Numbered from the stretch's first letter, positions 40,070 through 48,917 are shown. The stretch: 64,000 nt of DNA from Intestinimonas massiliensis (ex Afouda et al. 2020) (GCF_001244995.1 NZ_LN869529.1:1095264-1159263); one strand, 5' to 3'. Notes: generated from the letters alone by a model not told the origin. Numbers and translations: made by a program.

Positions 40070-40732
40070 ATGGACATCACTCTGACACACATCCCCCGGG
40101 AAGAGGTCCTGCGCTATCTGGGCTGCCCCGGCACGGAGGACCCGGCCACTCTGGCCCTGGTGGAAGGCTGTTCCGCCCGGCTGCTCGCCGCCGCCCGGCC
40201 CAAGTGGACGTACCGGGTCTTCGGCCTCGCCGTTCAGACCGACGGGGTACGGCTGGACTGCGGGCTCCTGCTGCCCGGCCGGGACCTGGCCGCCCATCTG
40301 CGCGGCTGTTCCCGGGCAGCCCTTCTGGCCGCCACCCTCTCCGCCCCGGTGGACGCCCTGCTGCGCCGGGCCCAGGCCGAGGACCTGGCCGCCGCCGTTG
40401 CGCTGGACTGCTGTGCCACCGCCGCCGTCGAAGCCGTCTGCGACCTGGCGGAGGCGGAGATCCGGGCCCGGTTCCCCGGCTGCTCCTTTCCCTTCCGGTT
40501 CAGTCCGGGCTACGGGGATCTGCCCATCGAGCTCCAGGACCCCATTCTCCGGCTGCTGGACGCCCCCCGGCGCGTGGGGCTGTGCGCCACTGACCGCCAC
40601 ATCCTCACCCCCCGCAAATCGGTGACCGCCGTTCTGGGCATCTCCGACGGCGAGATTTCCCCCCAGAAGCGAGGCTGCGCCTCCTGCACCTTCCGGGACC
40701 GCTGTAAATTTCAATGCAAGGAGAGTATTTGA
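40070..40732 (+). CDS. Stand-alone MetH activation-domain protein
   Basis: The 220-aa protein resembles the C-terminal SAM-binding reactivation domain of cobalamin-dependent methionine synthase: RFSPGYGDLPIELQDPILRL and the ILTPRKSVTAVLGIS segment correspond to the SPGY and P-x-xS motifs. It would reactivate oxidised cob(II)alamin MetH by reductive methylation from SAM. It ends in a Cys-rich tail, CASCTFRDRCKFQC, which could bind an Fe-S cluster or zinc and might bring in the electron. The following MetH lacks this domain, so the two complement each other. It overlaps the metH RBS and is coupled to it. Confidence 0.85.
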   Translation: MDITLTHIPREEVLRYLGCPGTEDPATLALVEGCSARLLAAARPKWTYRVFGLAVQTDGVRLDCGLLLPGRDLAAHLRGCSRAALLAATLSAPVDALLRRAQAEDLAAAVALDCCATAAVEAVCDLAEAEIRARFPGCSFPFRFSPGYGDLPIELQDPILRLLDAPRRVGLCATDRHILTPRKSVTAVLGISDGEISPQKRGCASCTFRDRCKFQCKESI

Positions 40733-40733
40733 T

Positions 40734-43097
40734 GTGGACTTTCGAACGCTCTTGAACGCGCCCGGCTTTGTCCGTCTGGACGGAGCCATGGGCACCATGC
40801 TCCAGCGCAAGGGACTGCCGGTGGGCATGGCCCCCGAGCTGGCCGGCCTGGAGCATCCGGACTGGCTGCTGGAAATCCACCGGGCGTATCTGGCCGCCGG
40901 AGCTCAGGTCGCCACTGCCAATACCTTTGGGGCCAGCGCCCTTAAGCTGGCGGGCACCGGCTGCACGCCTGAGGCAGTCATCGCCGCCAATGTGAGTCTG
41001 GCCCGGCAGGCCGTAGGAGACCGCGCCCTGGTGGCTCTGGACATCGGCCCGTTGGGCCAGCTTCTGGAGCCTACCGGCACCCTGCGCTTTGACGATGCCT
41101 ACGACTGCTTCGCTCAGATGGTCCGGGCCGGCGCCAAAGCCGGCGCCGACCTGGTGCTGCTGGAGACCATGACCGACCTCTATGAGGTCAAGGCCGCCCT
41201 TCTGGCTGTAAAGGAAAATTCCAGTCTCCCAGTGATCTGTACCATGACCTTTGAGGACAACCGGCGCACCTTCCTGGGCTGCGATCTTCCCTCCATGGCC
41301 CTGACCCTGGAGGGCCTGGGAGCCGACGCCATCGGTGTCAACTGCTCTCTGGGGCCCCGGGAGTTTCCGGCGCTGCTGGAGGAGCTGGCCCGCTGGACCT
41401 CGCTGCCCCTGGTGGCCCAGCCCAACGCCGGGCTCCCCGACCCCGGCGGCAAGGGATATGACATTACACCGGAAGAGTTTGCAGACAGCATGGCTGACCT
41501 GGCCCGGCTGGGGGTCAAGTGCCTGGGCGGATGCTGCGGCACCGATCCCGCCTATATCGCCCTGACGGGGAAACGGCTGGATAAGCTCACCTACCGGCGT
41601 TCCCTCCCCCAGGTCCCCGCGGCGGTGTGCAGCGGCACCCGGACGGTGTCCGTGGACCGGGTCCGCATTATCGGCGAGCGCATCAACCCCACCGGGAAAA
41701 AGCGCTTCAAGGAGGCCTTGCTCCGGGAGGACATGGATTACATCCTGGACCAGGCCCTGCAGCAAACCGGGGCGGGGGCCGACCTTCTGGACGTCAATGT
41801 GGGCCTGCCTGAGATCGACGAGCCCGCCATGATGGTGCGGACGGTCAAGGCCCTCCAGGGAGTCACGGACGCCCCCCTCCAGTTGGATTCCTCCGACCGG
41901 CAGGCTCTGGAAGCCGGTCTGCGCGCTTACAACGGCAAACCCATCGTCAACTCGGTGAACGGAGACGACCAGGTGCTGGATGCCCTACTCCCCCTGGTGA
42001 AAAAATATGGCGCGGCGGTGGTGGGCCTCACGCTGGACCGGGACGGCATCCCCAAAACCGCGGAAGAGCGCCTCGCGGTGGCCCGGCATATCCTGGACAA
42101 GGCCCTCACCTACGGCATCCGGCGGGAGGACGTCTACATCGACTGCCTGACCCTTACCGTCTCCGCCGAGCCCCAGGCCGCCGCCGAGACGCTGAAGGCG
42201 GTGGCGCTGGTCAAGGAGAAGCTGGGACTTAAGACCGTACTGGGGGTGTCCAACATCTCCTTCGGACTGCCCGGCCGACCCCTGATTAACCAGAATTTTC
42301 TCACCATGGCCATGACCCACGGACTGGACCTGCCCATCCTCAATCCCAATGTGGAGGCTATGACCGCCGCCGTGCGCTGCTATCACCTGCTGACTAATCA
42401 GGACGCCGACGCCAAAGCATTTATCACCGCCTATGGCGGGACCCCAGCCGCGCCCTCTCCCGCCCCGGCTGCCGGACGCAGCCTGGCGGACACCGTCATT
42501 CACGGTCTGAAGGGCGAGGCTCACGCCGCCGCCCGGGCCCTGCTGGAGACGACGGCCCCCATGGAGGTGGTCAACGGCGTGCTGATCCCTGCCCTGGACA
42601 AGGTGGGGGCTGATTTCGAGGCGGGCCGTATCTTCCTTCCTCAGCTCATTCAAGCCGCGGGAGCCGCGCAGGCCGCCTTTGAGGTGGTGCGGGAGCGCCT
42701 ATCCTCCGACAGCGGCGGCGAGACCGCCAGCCGCGGCACCATCGTGCTGGCCACCGTCCAGGGGGACATCCACGATATCGGCAAAAACATCGTCAAGGTA
42801 CTGCTGGAAAACTACGGCTACACCGTGGTGGACCTGGGCCGGGACGTGGACCCTGCCGCCGTGGCAGAAGCCGTCCGGCGGCATGAGGCGCCGCTGGTGG
42901 GGCTGTCCGCCCTCATGACCACCACCCTGGGCAGCATGGAAAAGACCATTACCCTTCTCCATGAGGAGGGGCTCTCCTGCCGGGTGATGGTGGGAGGCGC
43001 CGTTCTGACCCCGGACTACGCCCGGAAAATGGGCGCCGACTTCTATTCCGGCGACGCCAAGGAAAGCGTGGACATCGCCAAGCGCATTTTCGGATAA
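40734..43097 (+). CDS. metH: Cobalamin-dependent methionine synthase, three-domain form
   Basis: The 787-aa protein moves a methyl group from methyl-THF through cobalamin to homocysteine. Domains in order: homocysteine domain (1-290) with the Zn ligands in GVNCSLGP and GGCCGTD; pterin-binding domain (about 310-560, GERINPTGKKRFKEALL, LDVNVGLPEIDE); helical cap and B12 domain (about 585-787) with the base-off motif DIHDIGKNIVKVLL. The SAM activation domain is missing and is encoded by the preceding gene. The start is GTG 40734, with AAGGAGAG upstream, just after the previous stop. Confidence 0.94.
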   Translation: MDFRTLLNAPGFVRLDGAMGTMLQRKGLPVGMAPELAGLEHPDWLLEIHRAYLAAGAQVATANTFGASALKLAGTGCTPEAVIAANVSLARQAVGDRALVALDIGPLGQLLEPTGTLRFDDAYDCFAQMVRAGAKAGADLVLLETMTDLYEVKAALLAVKENSSLPVICTMTFEDNRRTFLGCDLPSMALTLEGLGADAIGVNCSLGPREFPALLEELARWTSLPLVAQPNAGLPDPGGKGYDITPEEFADSMADLARLGVKCLGGCCGTDPAYIALTGKRLDKLTYRRSLPQVPAAVCSGTRTVSVDRVRIIGERINPTGKKRFKEALLREDMDYILDQALQQTGAGADLLDVNVGLPEIDEPAMMVRTVKALQGVTDAPLQLDSSDRQALEAGLRAYNGKPIVNSVNGDDQVLDALLPLVKKYGAAVVGLTLDRDGIPKTAEERLAVARHILDKALTYGIRREDVYIDCLTLTVSAEPQAAAETLKAVALVKEKLGLKTVLGVSNISFGLPGRPLINQNFLTMAMTHGLDLPILNPNVEAMTAAVRCYHLLTNQDADAKAFITAYGGTPAAPSPAPAAGRSLADTVIHGLKGEAHAAARALLETTAPMEVVNGVLIPALDKVGADFEAGRIFLPQLIQAAGAAQAAFEVVRERLSSDSGGETASRGTIVLATVQGDIHDIGKNIVKVLLENYGYTVVDLGRDVDPAAVAEAVRRHEAPLVGLSALMTTTLGSMEKTITLLHEEGLSCRVMVGGAVLTPDYARKMGADFYSGDAKESVDIAKRIFG

Positions 43098-43131
43098 AAA
43101 AGGACCGTGTGCATGCACACGGTCCTTTTTC
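43097..43131. terminator. Bidirectional terminator between metH and the ABC ATPase
   Basis: AAAAAGGACCGTGTGC pairs with GCACACGGTCCTTTTT; A and T tracts on both sides suit the two convergent genes. Confidence 0.88.
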
Positions 43132-43136
43132 TGTCG

Positions 43137-44258
43137 TTACAGCAGATTCTCCTCGCTCTTCGGGTCGAAGAGATGGACCAGGTCCTCCCGGAATGTGAAA
43201 TAGATGGGCGTCCCATAGCCCAGTCCGCCCCGGAGCTCCTCAGACAGCTCGGTGGTGGGGACCCGCAGGACCACGTCTTTGCTGTCCTGGGTGGTGACGT
43301 GGAGGTGAATCTCGCTGCCCATCATCTCGGACACGTCCACCTTGGCGGCTACAAAGTGCTCCCCCGGCGTCAGGGCAAAGGCAATGTGCTCCGGACGGAT
43401 GCCCAGAATCACGTCCTGGTCGCCGTACCCCTTTTCTGCCAGCCTCTGCTGGATTCGGTCCGACAGCGGCATCACCGCCCCGGCCACAGCCGCCTGGTAG
43501 CCCGCGCCGGTCTTTTGGAGCCGGGCGTCAAAAAAGTTCATCTGGGGAGAGCCGATGAAGCCCGCCACAAAGATGTTGGCCGGGTGCTCAAACACCTCCT
43601 GGGGCGTGCCGATCTGCATGATGTAGCCGTCCTTCATGATGACGATGCGGTCACCCAGCGTCATGGCCTCGGTCTGGTCATGGGTGACATAGATGAAGGT
43701 GGTGTCGATGCGCTGGCGGAGCTTGATGATCTCGGCCCGCATCTGGTTGCGCAGCTTGGCGTCCAGGTTGGACAGGGGCTCGTCCATGAGGAACACCTGG
43801 GGGTTGCGGACGATGGCCCGACCGATGGCCACCCGCTGCCGCTGGCCGCCGGACAGGGCCTTTGGCTTGCGGTCCAGATAGCTGGTGATGTCCAGGATCT
43901 CGGCGGCCTCCCGAACCTTTTTGTCGATCTCCTCCTTGGGCAGCTTGCGCAGCTTCAGGGCGAAAGCCATGTTTTCGTACACGGTCATGTGGGGATACAG
44001 GGCATAGCTCTGGAAGACCATGGCGATATCCCGGTCCTTGGGCTCCACGTCGTTCATCCGCTTTTCACCGATGAACAGGTCGCCCTCGCTGATCTCCTCC
44101 AGACCGGCCACCATCCGCAGCGTGGTGGATTTGCCGCATCCCGAGGGGCCTACCAGCACGATGAATTCCTTGTCCGCGATCTCCAGATTGAAGTCGTGAA
44201 CCGCCGTCACCTTGTTGTCGTAAATCTTTTTTACGTTCTTCAGGGTCACAGTTGCCAT
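43137..44258 (-). CDS. Carbohydrate ABC transporter ATPase (MsmK/UgpC family)
   Basis: The 373-aa ATPase has Walker A GPSGCGKST, Q-loop FQSYALYPHM, signature LSGGQRQR, Walker B VFLMDEPLSNLD and H-loop YVTHDQ, then a C-terminal TOBE/OB region (GIRPEHIAF). Such proteins power several sugar importers at once; as no permease or binding gene is next to it, it is probably a shared multitask ATPase like MsmK. ATG 44258 begins the conserved MATVTLKNV; the frame extends upstream through a GC-rich leader without a good start. RBS is weak (CAGG). Confidence 0.88.
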   Translation of the reverse strand: MATVTLKNVKKIYDNKVTAVHDFNLEIADKEFIVLVGPSGCGKSTTLRMVAGLEEISEGDLFIGEKRMNDVEPKDRDIAMVFQSYALYPHMTVYENMAFALKLRKLPKEEIDKKVREAAEILDITSYLDRKPKALSGGQRQRVAIGRAIVRNPQVFLMDEPLSNLDAKLRNQMRAEIIKLRQRIDTTFIYVTHDQTEAMTLGDRIVIMKDGYIMQIGTPQEVFEHPANIFVAGFIGSPQMNFFDARLQKTGAGYQAAVAGAVMPLSDRIQQRLAEKGYGDQDVILGIRPEHIAFALTPGEHFVAAKVDVSEMMGSEIHLHVTTQDSKDVVLRVPTTELSEELRGGLGYGTPIYFTFREDLVHLFDPKSEENLL

Positions 44259-44479
44259 GTACCTGGGCCGTAAGGGCCATGCCTCCGCAAAGTCCCCCTC
44301 GCCCATGAAGAGCGAACCTCCATGGACGTTACGGCAGGTCTCCACACTGCCGCACCGCCGGCCCGGCGGAGCTGGTCTCCTCCTTTTTTACGGCTCCCGC
44401 GGCGCTATGAGGTAGGAGTAGCGGAGCGGGGCCTGTTTCGTGGGCCGTGCATCCGGCCCTGAACGGATGATACCATATC
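44259..44479 (-). promoter_or_regulatory. Leader and candidate promoter of the ABC ATPase gene
   Basis: About 220 bases without a gene. On the minus strand TGGAAA, a 17-base spacer and TATCAT (about 44467-44495) could be the promoter, overlapping the end of the nagA remnant. The long GC-rich leader has several short inverted repeats but no recognised riboswitch. Confidence 0.35.
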
Positions 44480-44718
44480 TCAGCGGATATTTCCACCGCA
44501 AACAATATTTCTCAGTCCCATATTTTTGTCCAGAATGGCCCAATTGGCCCGTTTCCCGGTTTCCAGGCTGCCCACCCGGCTGTAGATGCCGATGCCCAGG
44601 CCGGATTGACGGCGGCAGCCTTCACCGCCGCGGTCAGAGGGGCGCCCATGGACACAACCGTACGGATAAAGTCCAGGGCGCCGGCGCGCTCCGGGGCTAC
44701 CGGCACCAGCTTTACCAA
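44480..44718 (-). pseudogene. nagA: Remnant of nagA (C-terminal part, frameshifted)
   Basis: Directly after nagB, one frame encodes GALDFIRTVVSMGAPLTAAV and then KAAAVNPA, and a neighbouring frame continues with LGIGIYSRVGSLETGKRANW, AILDKNMGLRNIVCGG and a stop at 44480. Together they read as the last 75 or so residues of N-acetylglucosamine-6-phosphate deacetylase (normal: VNPAK..GI.DR.GSLE.GK.AD). The frame breaks near 44609, just after VNPA, and the N-terminal four fifths, with all metal ligands, is missing. The usual order nagB-nagA supports the identity. It cannot make an active enzyme. Confidence 0.75.
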
Positions 44719-44733
44719 GCCGCCGGCCGCCGG

Positions 44734-45486
44734 TTATCCGCATACCGTTTCCCCGGCTTCTACCAGCGCGTGGAGCGCCGCCCGATCCCCCACCAGCGTC
44801 ACGTCGGGATGGAGCTGGAGGATTGAGGCGGGCACCTGAGGGGTCACTGGCCCCCGGAAGGCCCGGCACACGATCTCCGCCTTGTCCTCCCCGCTGACCA
44901 CCACCAAAATGCGCCGGGCCTGCATGATGTTCTTGATGCCCATGGTCAGCGCCCGCCGCGGCACGTCCTCCCGGGAGGCAAAGAACCGGGCGTTGGCATC
45001 GATGGTGGTCTGGGACAGGTCCACCGCATGGGTCTCCAGCTCAAAGGTGTGGCCCGGCTCGTTGAAACCGATATGCCCGTTGTGCCCCATGCCCAGAAGC
45101 TGCAGGTCGATGCCCCCCAGCTTCTGGATGACCCGGTTGTACCGGGCGCATTCGGCCTCCGGGTCCTCCGCCAGGCCGTTGGGCACATGGGTGTTCTCCG
45201 GCCGGACGTCAATGTGGTCGAAGAAATTCGTCTGCATGAAACGGCGGTAGCTCTGCTCATGAGTGGGGGCCAGGCCGCAATATTCGTCCAGATTGACCGT
45301 CCGGGTCTCGGCAAAGCTGAGGTCGCCCTTGCGGTACCATTCGATGAGCTGCTGGTAGGCTCCAATGGGGGTGGACCCGGTGGCAAGCCCCAGGACACAG
45401 TCCGGCTTCAAAATCACATGGGCGGAGAGAATATTGGCCGCTCGGCGGCTCATCGCCTGATAATCCTCCGACTGGTAGATCCGCAT
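44734..45486 (-). CDS. nagB: Glucosamine-6-phosphate deaminase
   Basis: NagB converts glucosamine-6-phosphate to fructose-6-phosphate and ammonia. The 250-aa protein has VLGLATGSTPIGAYQQL (phosphate loop), TVNLDEYCGL (catalytic Asp), HVPNGLAEDPEAEC and the MGHNGHIGFNEPG motif with the active-site His. Length is close to the 240-260 of Gram-positive NagB. It is preceded by its own promoter and followed by a wrecked nagA, so GlcNAc-6-P from MurQ would need a deacetylase encoded elsewhere. Confidence 0.94.
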   Translation of the reverse strand: MRIYQSEDYQAMSRRAANILSAHVILKPDCVLGLATGSTPIGAYQQLIEWYRKGDLSFAETRTVNLDEYCGLAPTHEQSYRRFMQTNFFDHIDVRPENTHVPNGLAEDPEAECARYNRVIQKLGGIDLQLLGMGHNGHIGFNEPGHTFELETHAVDLSQTTIDANARFFASREDVPRRALTMGIKNIMQARRILVVVSGEDKAEIVCRAFRGPVTPQVPASILQLHPDVTLVGDRAALHALVEAGETVCG

Positions 45487-45557
45487 GGCAGTATGACTCC
45501 TTTATTTACAGTATTTGACGCTCCTATGGTGCGCTCCTTTTGCGCACTTTTCATTAG

Positions 45558-45585
45558 CATATACCATTTCCTCCATCCCCGTCAA
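45558..45585 (-). promoter_or_regulatory. Promoter of nagB
   Basis: TTGACG, a 16-base spacer and TATATG on the minus strand. Just downstream is a GTGCGC/GCGCAC inverted repeat (45527-45546) that could be an operator. Confidence 0.5.
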
Positions 45586-45605
45586 CTTATCCTGCGGCAT
45601 ATGTG

Positions 45606-45642
45606 CAAAAGGGCCCCGGATGCGCGGCGCATCCGGGGCCCA
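45606..45642 (-). terminator. Terminator of the flavin electron-transfer operon
   Basis: GGGCCCCGGATGCGC pairs with GCGCATCCGGGGCCC; on the minus strand it is followed by TTTTGC. Confidence 0.75.
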
Positions 45643-45650
45643 CTTTTGTC

Positions 45651-46091
45651 TTACAGCAGCAGGCCGGTGAGGCACTGGCCGGCCAGAAACAGGAGGAATG
45701 CGCTGAGGACCGGCGCGGCCCGGCACACCGGGCCGGAGGACAGGCGGTCTGCCATGGAGGTATAGAGCATGGCGGTTACAGCAAAGACTGCCCCGCCCAG
45801 CAGGCACAGCTCCAGCGCCTGGGCGGCGCTCACCAGCCCGGCGCACCAGGGCAGCAGACCGAGGGTAACCCCGCCCAGCAGGATCAGGGGGACCCACGCC
45901 CGCCTGGCGCCCGGAGCCAGATAGCGCTCCACAACCAGCGCGGCCAGGGAGAGGGCCGTCACCACCGGAACGTTCAGCTCCGGCAGAACTGTGGCAGGCG
46001 CAAAGGTCCTCCACAGCAGCACACACAGGCAGGCCAGACCGACCACGGCGGCCAAAATCACATTGAGCAGCAGGCTGCGATTCCGTTCCAT
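45651..46091 (-). CDS. Five-helix membrane protein of unknown function in the Rnf-like operon
   Basis: This 146-aa protein has five predicted membrane helices (LLLNVILAAVVGLACLCVLL; VVTALSLAALVVERYLA; WVPLILLGGVTLGLLPWC; LCLLGGAVFAVTAMLY; VLSAFLLFLAGQCLTGLL) and five scattered Cys, but no motif I know. ATG 46091 (GGGGGGA upstream) overlaps the rnfG stop. In standard Rnf operons rnfG is followed by rnfE and rnfA, six-helix proteins of about 190-200 aa; this protein takes that position but does not look like either. It is the last gene of the operon. Function unknown. Confidence 0.75.
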   Translation of the reverse strand: MERNRSLLLNVILAAVVGLACLCVLLWRTFAPATVLPELNVPVVTALSLAALVVERYLAPGARRAWVPLILLGGVTLGLLPWCAGLVSAAQALELCLLGGAVFAVTAMLYTSMADRLSSGPVCRAAPVLSAFLLFLAGQCLTGLLL

Positions 46092-46627
46092 TACCAATCC
46101 CCCCATTCCGTCGCGCTGGAGGACACATCCGCCCCGGTGACGAAGGCCGCCGCCGAGTTGACCCCCTTGGCGATGGCCTTGGAGGTCACCGTGGCCCCGG
46201 TGAGGGCTTCGATGTCCTTCCCCACCGACGCCTCCCCCGCCGTGCCCAGGAACTGGCCCAGGAAGGCGGTGTCGGTCAGGGCCTCCCGGCCCAGGCCATA
46301 GGTCTCATGCAGGTCCCGGACCACTACGCCGGTCACGCCGCCGTCCTTGCCCACGCCCACCAGGAGCGTCACGTCCCCCGCATAGCCGGCGGTGACGGTC
46401 TCAATCACATAGCCCGCATCCGCCCCATAGACGGCCCGGATGTTCTCGTCCTTTCCGGTGTATTCCTCCGGGACAAAGCCGGAGCCGCCGGGCAGAAGGC
46501 GGGCCATCATGGCCTCCCGCTCGGCCGCCCGGTTCCGCTCCGCCGCCGGGCGCAGGGCGGCGGCGGCCCCAAGCAGCACCAGTGCCGAGAGGGCAATGGC
46601 GGCTATCGGTCGTAAAAGCTCTTTCAT
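46091..46627 (-). CDS. rnfG: RnfG-like FMN-binding electron transport subunit
   Basis: The 178-aa protein has one N-terminal membrane helix (IAAIALSALVLLGAAAAL) and an extracytosolic FMN-binding domain with GYAGDVTLLVGV and HETYGLG. The covalent flavin attachment motif is EALTGATVTS (TGAT at residues 143-146); ApbE, encoded in the same operon, would link FMN phosphate to the last Thr. It would take electrons from RnfD on the outer face. ATG 46627 overlaps the rnfD stop. Confidence 0.92.
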   Translation of the reverse strand: MKELLRPIAAIALSALVLLGAAAALRPAAERNRAAEREAMMARLLPGGSGFVPEEYTGKDENIRAVYGADAGYVIETVTAGYAGDVTLLVGVGKDGGVTGVVVRDLHETYGLGREALTDTAFLGQFLGTAGEASVGKDIEALTGATVTSKAIAKGVNSAAAFVTGADVSSSATEWGDW

Positions 46628-47595
46628 GCCGCCCCTCCTTTCACCGCGCCGAAGCGACGGGGCGCGGTATAACGGTCGATGAGCCACACGGCGGCGTTCA
46701 TCAGCAGAATGGCATAGGTCACTCCGCCAGGGAACAGTCCGTTGTAGCGGAAGAGCACCGTCAGCACGCCGCAGCCCACTCCATAGAGAAGCTGGCCGCG
46801 GGGCGTGGCCGGCGAGGTGGCGTAGTCGGTGGCCATGAAGATGGCCCCCAGCATCACGCCGCCGCCGAATAGGCTGTAGAGCATCCACTGCAGCGGGTCC
46901 TCCCCCTTGGAAAATGCCAGGGTCAGCAGGGCCACAGAGCCCAGGTAGGCCACGGGAATGCGGGGAGAAATGACCTTTCGCGCCACCAGATAAACTCCGC
47001 CCAGGAGCAGCGCCAGGGCAGAGGCCTCTCCGATGCAGCCGGCCACATTGCCCAGGAACAGGTCCAGAAGCGGCGTTTCGGGCAGAGCGGGCATCTGCAT
47101 GTGGTGGAGCGGGGTGGCCGAGGTGGCCGCCTCCGCGGCGGAGCCCAACAGGGGCAGCTCCGCGCCGGGGGCGGCAAAGCGCACCAGCCAGGACGGCCAC
47201 AGCATCAGCAGGAAGGCCCGGGCCGCCAGGGCCGGGTTGAAGATATTCTGTCCCAGCCCACCGCACAGGCCCTTGACCGCCACCACAGCGAACACGCCGC
47301 CCAGAGCCGCCAGCCAGTAGGGCGCGGTGGCGGGGAGGGTCATGGCCAGCAGGACGCCGGTGACGGCGGCGGAGCCGTCGGGCAGGGTGTTGTGCTGCCG
47401 GGTCAGCACCCGGAACAGCCCCTCGGACGCCAAGCAGGCCAGAACGGTCACCGCCGTCAGCAGGAAGGCCCGTGGGCCGTAGGCCCAGGTCCCCGCCGCC
47501 AGGGCGGGCACGAGAGCGATGAGCACGTCGCGCATGATGCGCCCGGTGCTCTCCCTCCCCCGGATGTGGGGGGAGGCCGTCACGGTCAGGTTCAT
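46624..47595 (-). CDS. rnfD: RnfD-like membrane flavoprotein subunit
   Basis: The 323-aa protein has about nine helices and the RnfD/NqrB pattern: N-terminal SPHIRGRESTGRIMRDVLIA, PDGSAAVTGVLLAMTLP, GGLGQNIFNPALAARAFLL and the loop AATSATPLHHMQ, whose Thr in SATP corresponds to the covalent FMN site of RnfD (usually SGATP). It passes electrons through the membrane. ATG 47595 has GAGGAG upstream and overlaps the rnfC stop. Confidence 0.92.
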   Translation of the reverse strand: MNLTVTASPHIRGRESTGRIMRDVLIALVPALAAGTWAYGPRAFLLTAVTVLACLASEGLFRVLTRQHNTLPDGSAAVTGVLLAMTLPATAPYWLAALGGVFAVVAVKGLCGGLGQNIFNPALAARAFLLMLWPSWLVRFAAPGAELPLLGSAAEAATSATPLHHMQMPALPETPLLDLFLGNVAGCIGEASALALLLGGVYLVARKVISPRIPVAYLGSVALLTLAFSKGEDPLQWMLYSLFGGGVMLGAIFMATDYATSPATPRGQLLYGVGCGVLTVLFRYNGLFPGGVTYAILLMNAAVWLIDRYTAPRRFGAVKGGAA

Positions 47596-48902
47596 GAGGC
47601 ATTCTCCTCCTTCACGGCTCGTTTTCCCGCCCGGAAGGACTCCACCAGCGGGAGCCGTCCGGGGCAGACATAGGCGCAGCAGCCGCACTCGATACAGTCG
47701 GTGAGATTCAGCCGTCTCAGAGCGGTCAGGTCTCCCGCCTGCTCGAAGCGGTAGAGGTACAGGGGCTGGAGGCTCATGGGGCAGGCCGTCACGCATTTCG
47801 CGCAGCGGATGCACTGGGGGTGCGCCCCCTCTCGGTCCTGTGCCCGGGACAGGCAGAGTACCGCATTGGTGCCCTTGACCACCGGGACGGCCAGGTCAGC
47901 CTGCGCCACGCCCATCATGGGACCGCCGGAGAGGACCTTCCACACGTCGCCGGTCAGCCCGCCCGCGGCAGCAATGACCTCCGAAAACGGGGTGCCGATG
48001 CGAACGATGAGGTTTTTCGGCTCCCGCACCCCCTCTCCAGTGACGGTGACGATGCGCCGGGTCACCGGCTCCCCCTCGTACACCGCTTTGTAGATCGAAG
48101 CGAAGGTGGCCGCATTGAACACCGCGCAGCCCACGTCCTTCGGCAGAGCGCCGGGGGGCACCTGCCGCCCGGTGACGGCCTGAATGAGCTGCTTCTCCGC
48201 CCCCTGGGGGTAACGGGTGGGCAGGATCAGCAGTTCTATGCCGGGGAAGGTCTCCATCTGTTTTTTCAGGATACCGACGGCCTCGGACTTGTTGTCCTCC
48301 ACCGCCAGTACCGCCCGCTTGGGCTCCAGCACCGCCATCAGCGCCCCCATTCCCCGCAGCACCTGCTCGGGATAGGTGCACAGCAGCGCGTCGTCGGCGG
48401 TGATGTAGGGCTCGCACTCACAGGCGTTGGCAATGAGGGTGTCCACCCGGCCCATGCCGGCCACCGTCTTTACGTCGGTGGGGAAGGTGGCGCCGCCCAT
48501 GCCGACGATGCCCGCCTCCCCAATGATGGAGACGATCTCCTCCTTGGTCAGGCCGGAGAGGTCCAGATGGGGCTCCAGCGCTGAGGCGGGCGTATCCTGG
48601 TAGTCGTTTTCAATGACCACCGACAGCACCTGGCCGCCGCCGGGATGGGGGCGGGGCTCCACCGCCGTCACCAGGCCGGAAACCGAGGCGTGGACGGGCA
48701 CGCACAGGCCCTCCCCGTCTCCCAGCTTCTGGCCCAGTCCCACGGTGTCGCCGGGCTTCACCAGGGGGGTGCAGGGTGCGCCGATGTGCTGGCGCAGGGG
48801 GATGACCACCTGAGCGGGAATGGGAGCCGGGGCCGGGATGCCCCGGCCGGTCAGTTCCTTGCGGTCCGCCGGATGGACGCCGCCGAAAAACAGGTGTTTC
48901 AT
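47592..48902 (-). CDS. rnfC: RnfC-like NADH:electron acceptor subunit
   Basis: The 436-aa cytosolic subunit has the NADH/FMN-binding region (GEAGIVGMGGATFPTDVK, about 125-145; CECEPYITADD), the SLBB-type region, and two ferredoxin motifs CIRCAKCVTACP (from 364) and CIECGCCAYVCP (from 403). It should accept electrons from NADH and pass them on. In a full Rnf complex it works with RnfB, which is missing here. ATG 48902 lies 15 bases after the apbE stop. Confidence 0.93.
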   Translation of the reverse strand: MKHLFFGGVHPADRKELTGRGIPAPAPIPAQVVIPLRQHIGAPCTPLVKPGDTVGLGQKLGDGEGLCVPVHASVSGLVTAVEPRPHPGGGQVLSVVIENDYQDTPASALEPHLDLSGLTKEEIVSIIGEAGIVGMGGATFPTDVKTVAGMGRVDTLIANACECEPYITADDALLCTYPEQVLRGMGALMAVLEPKRAVLAVEDNKSEAVGILKKQMETFPGIELLILPTRYPQGAEKQLIQAVTGRQVPPGALPKDVGCAVFNAATFASIYKAVYEGEPVTRRIVTVTGEGVREPKNLIVRIGTPFSEVIAAAGGLTGDVWKVLSGGPMMGVAQADLAVPVVKGTNAVLCLSRAQDREGAHPQCIRCAKCVTACPMSLQPLYLYRFEQAGDLTALRRLNLTDCIECGCCAYVCPGRLPLVESFRAGKRAVKEENAS

Positions 48903-48917
48903 GCTTTCACCTCAAAA

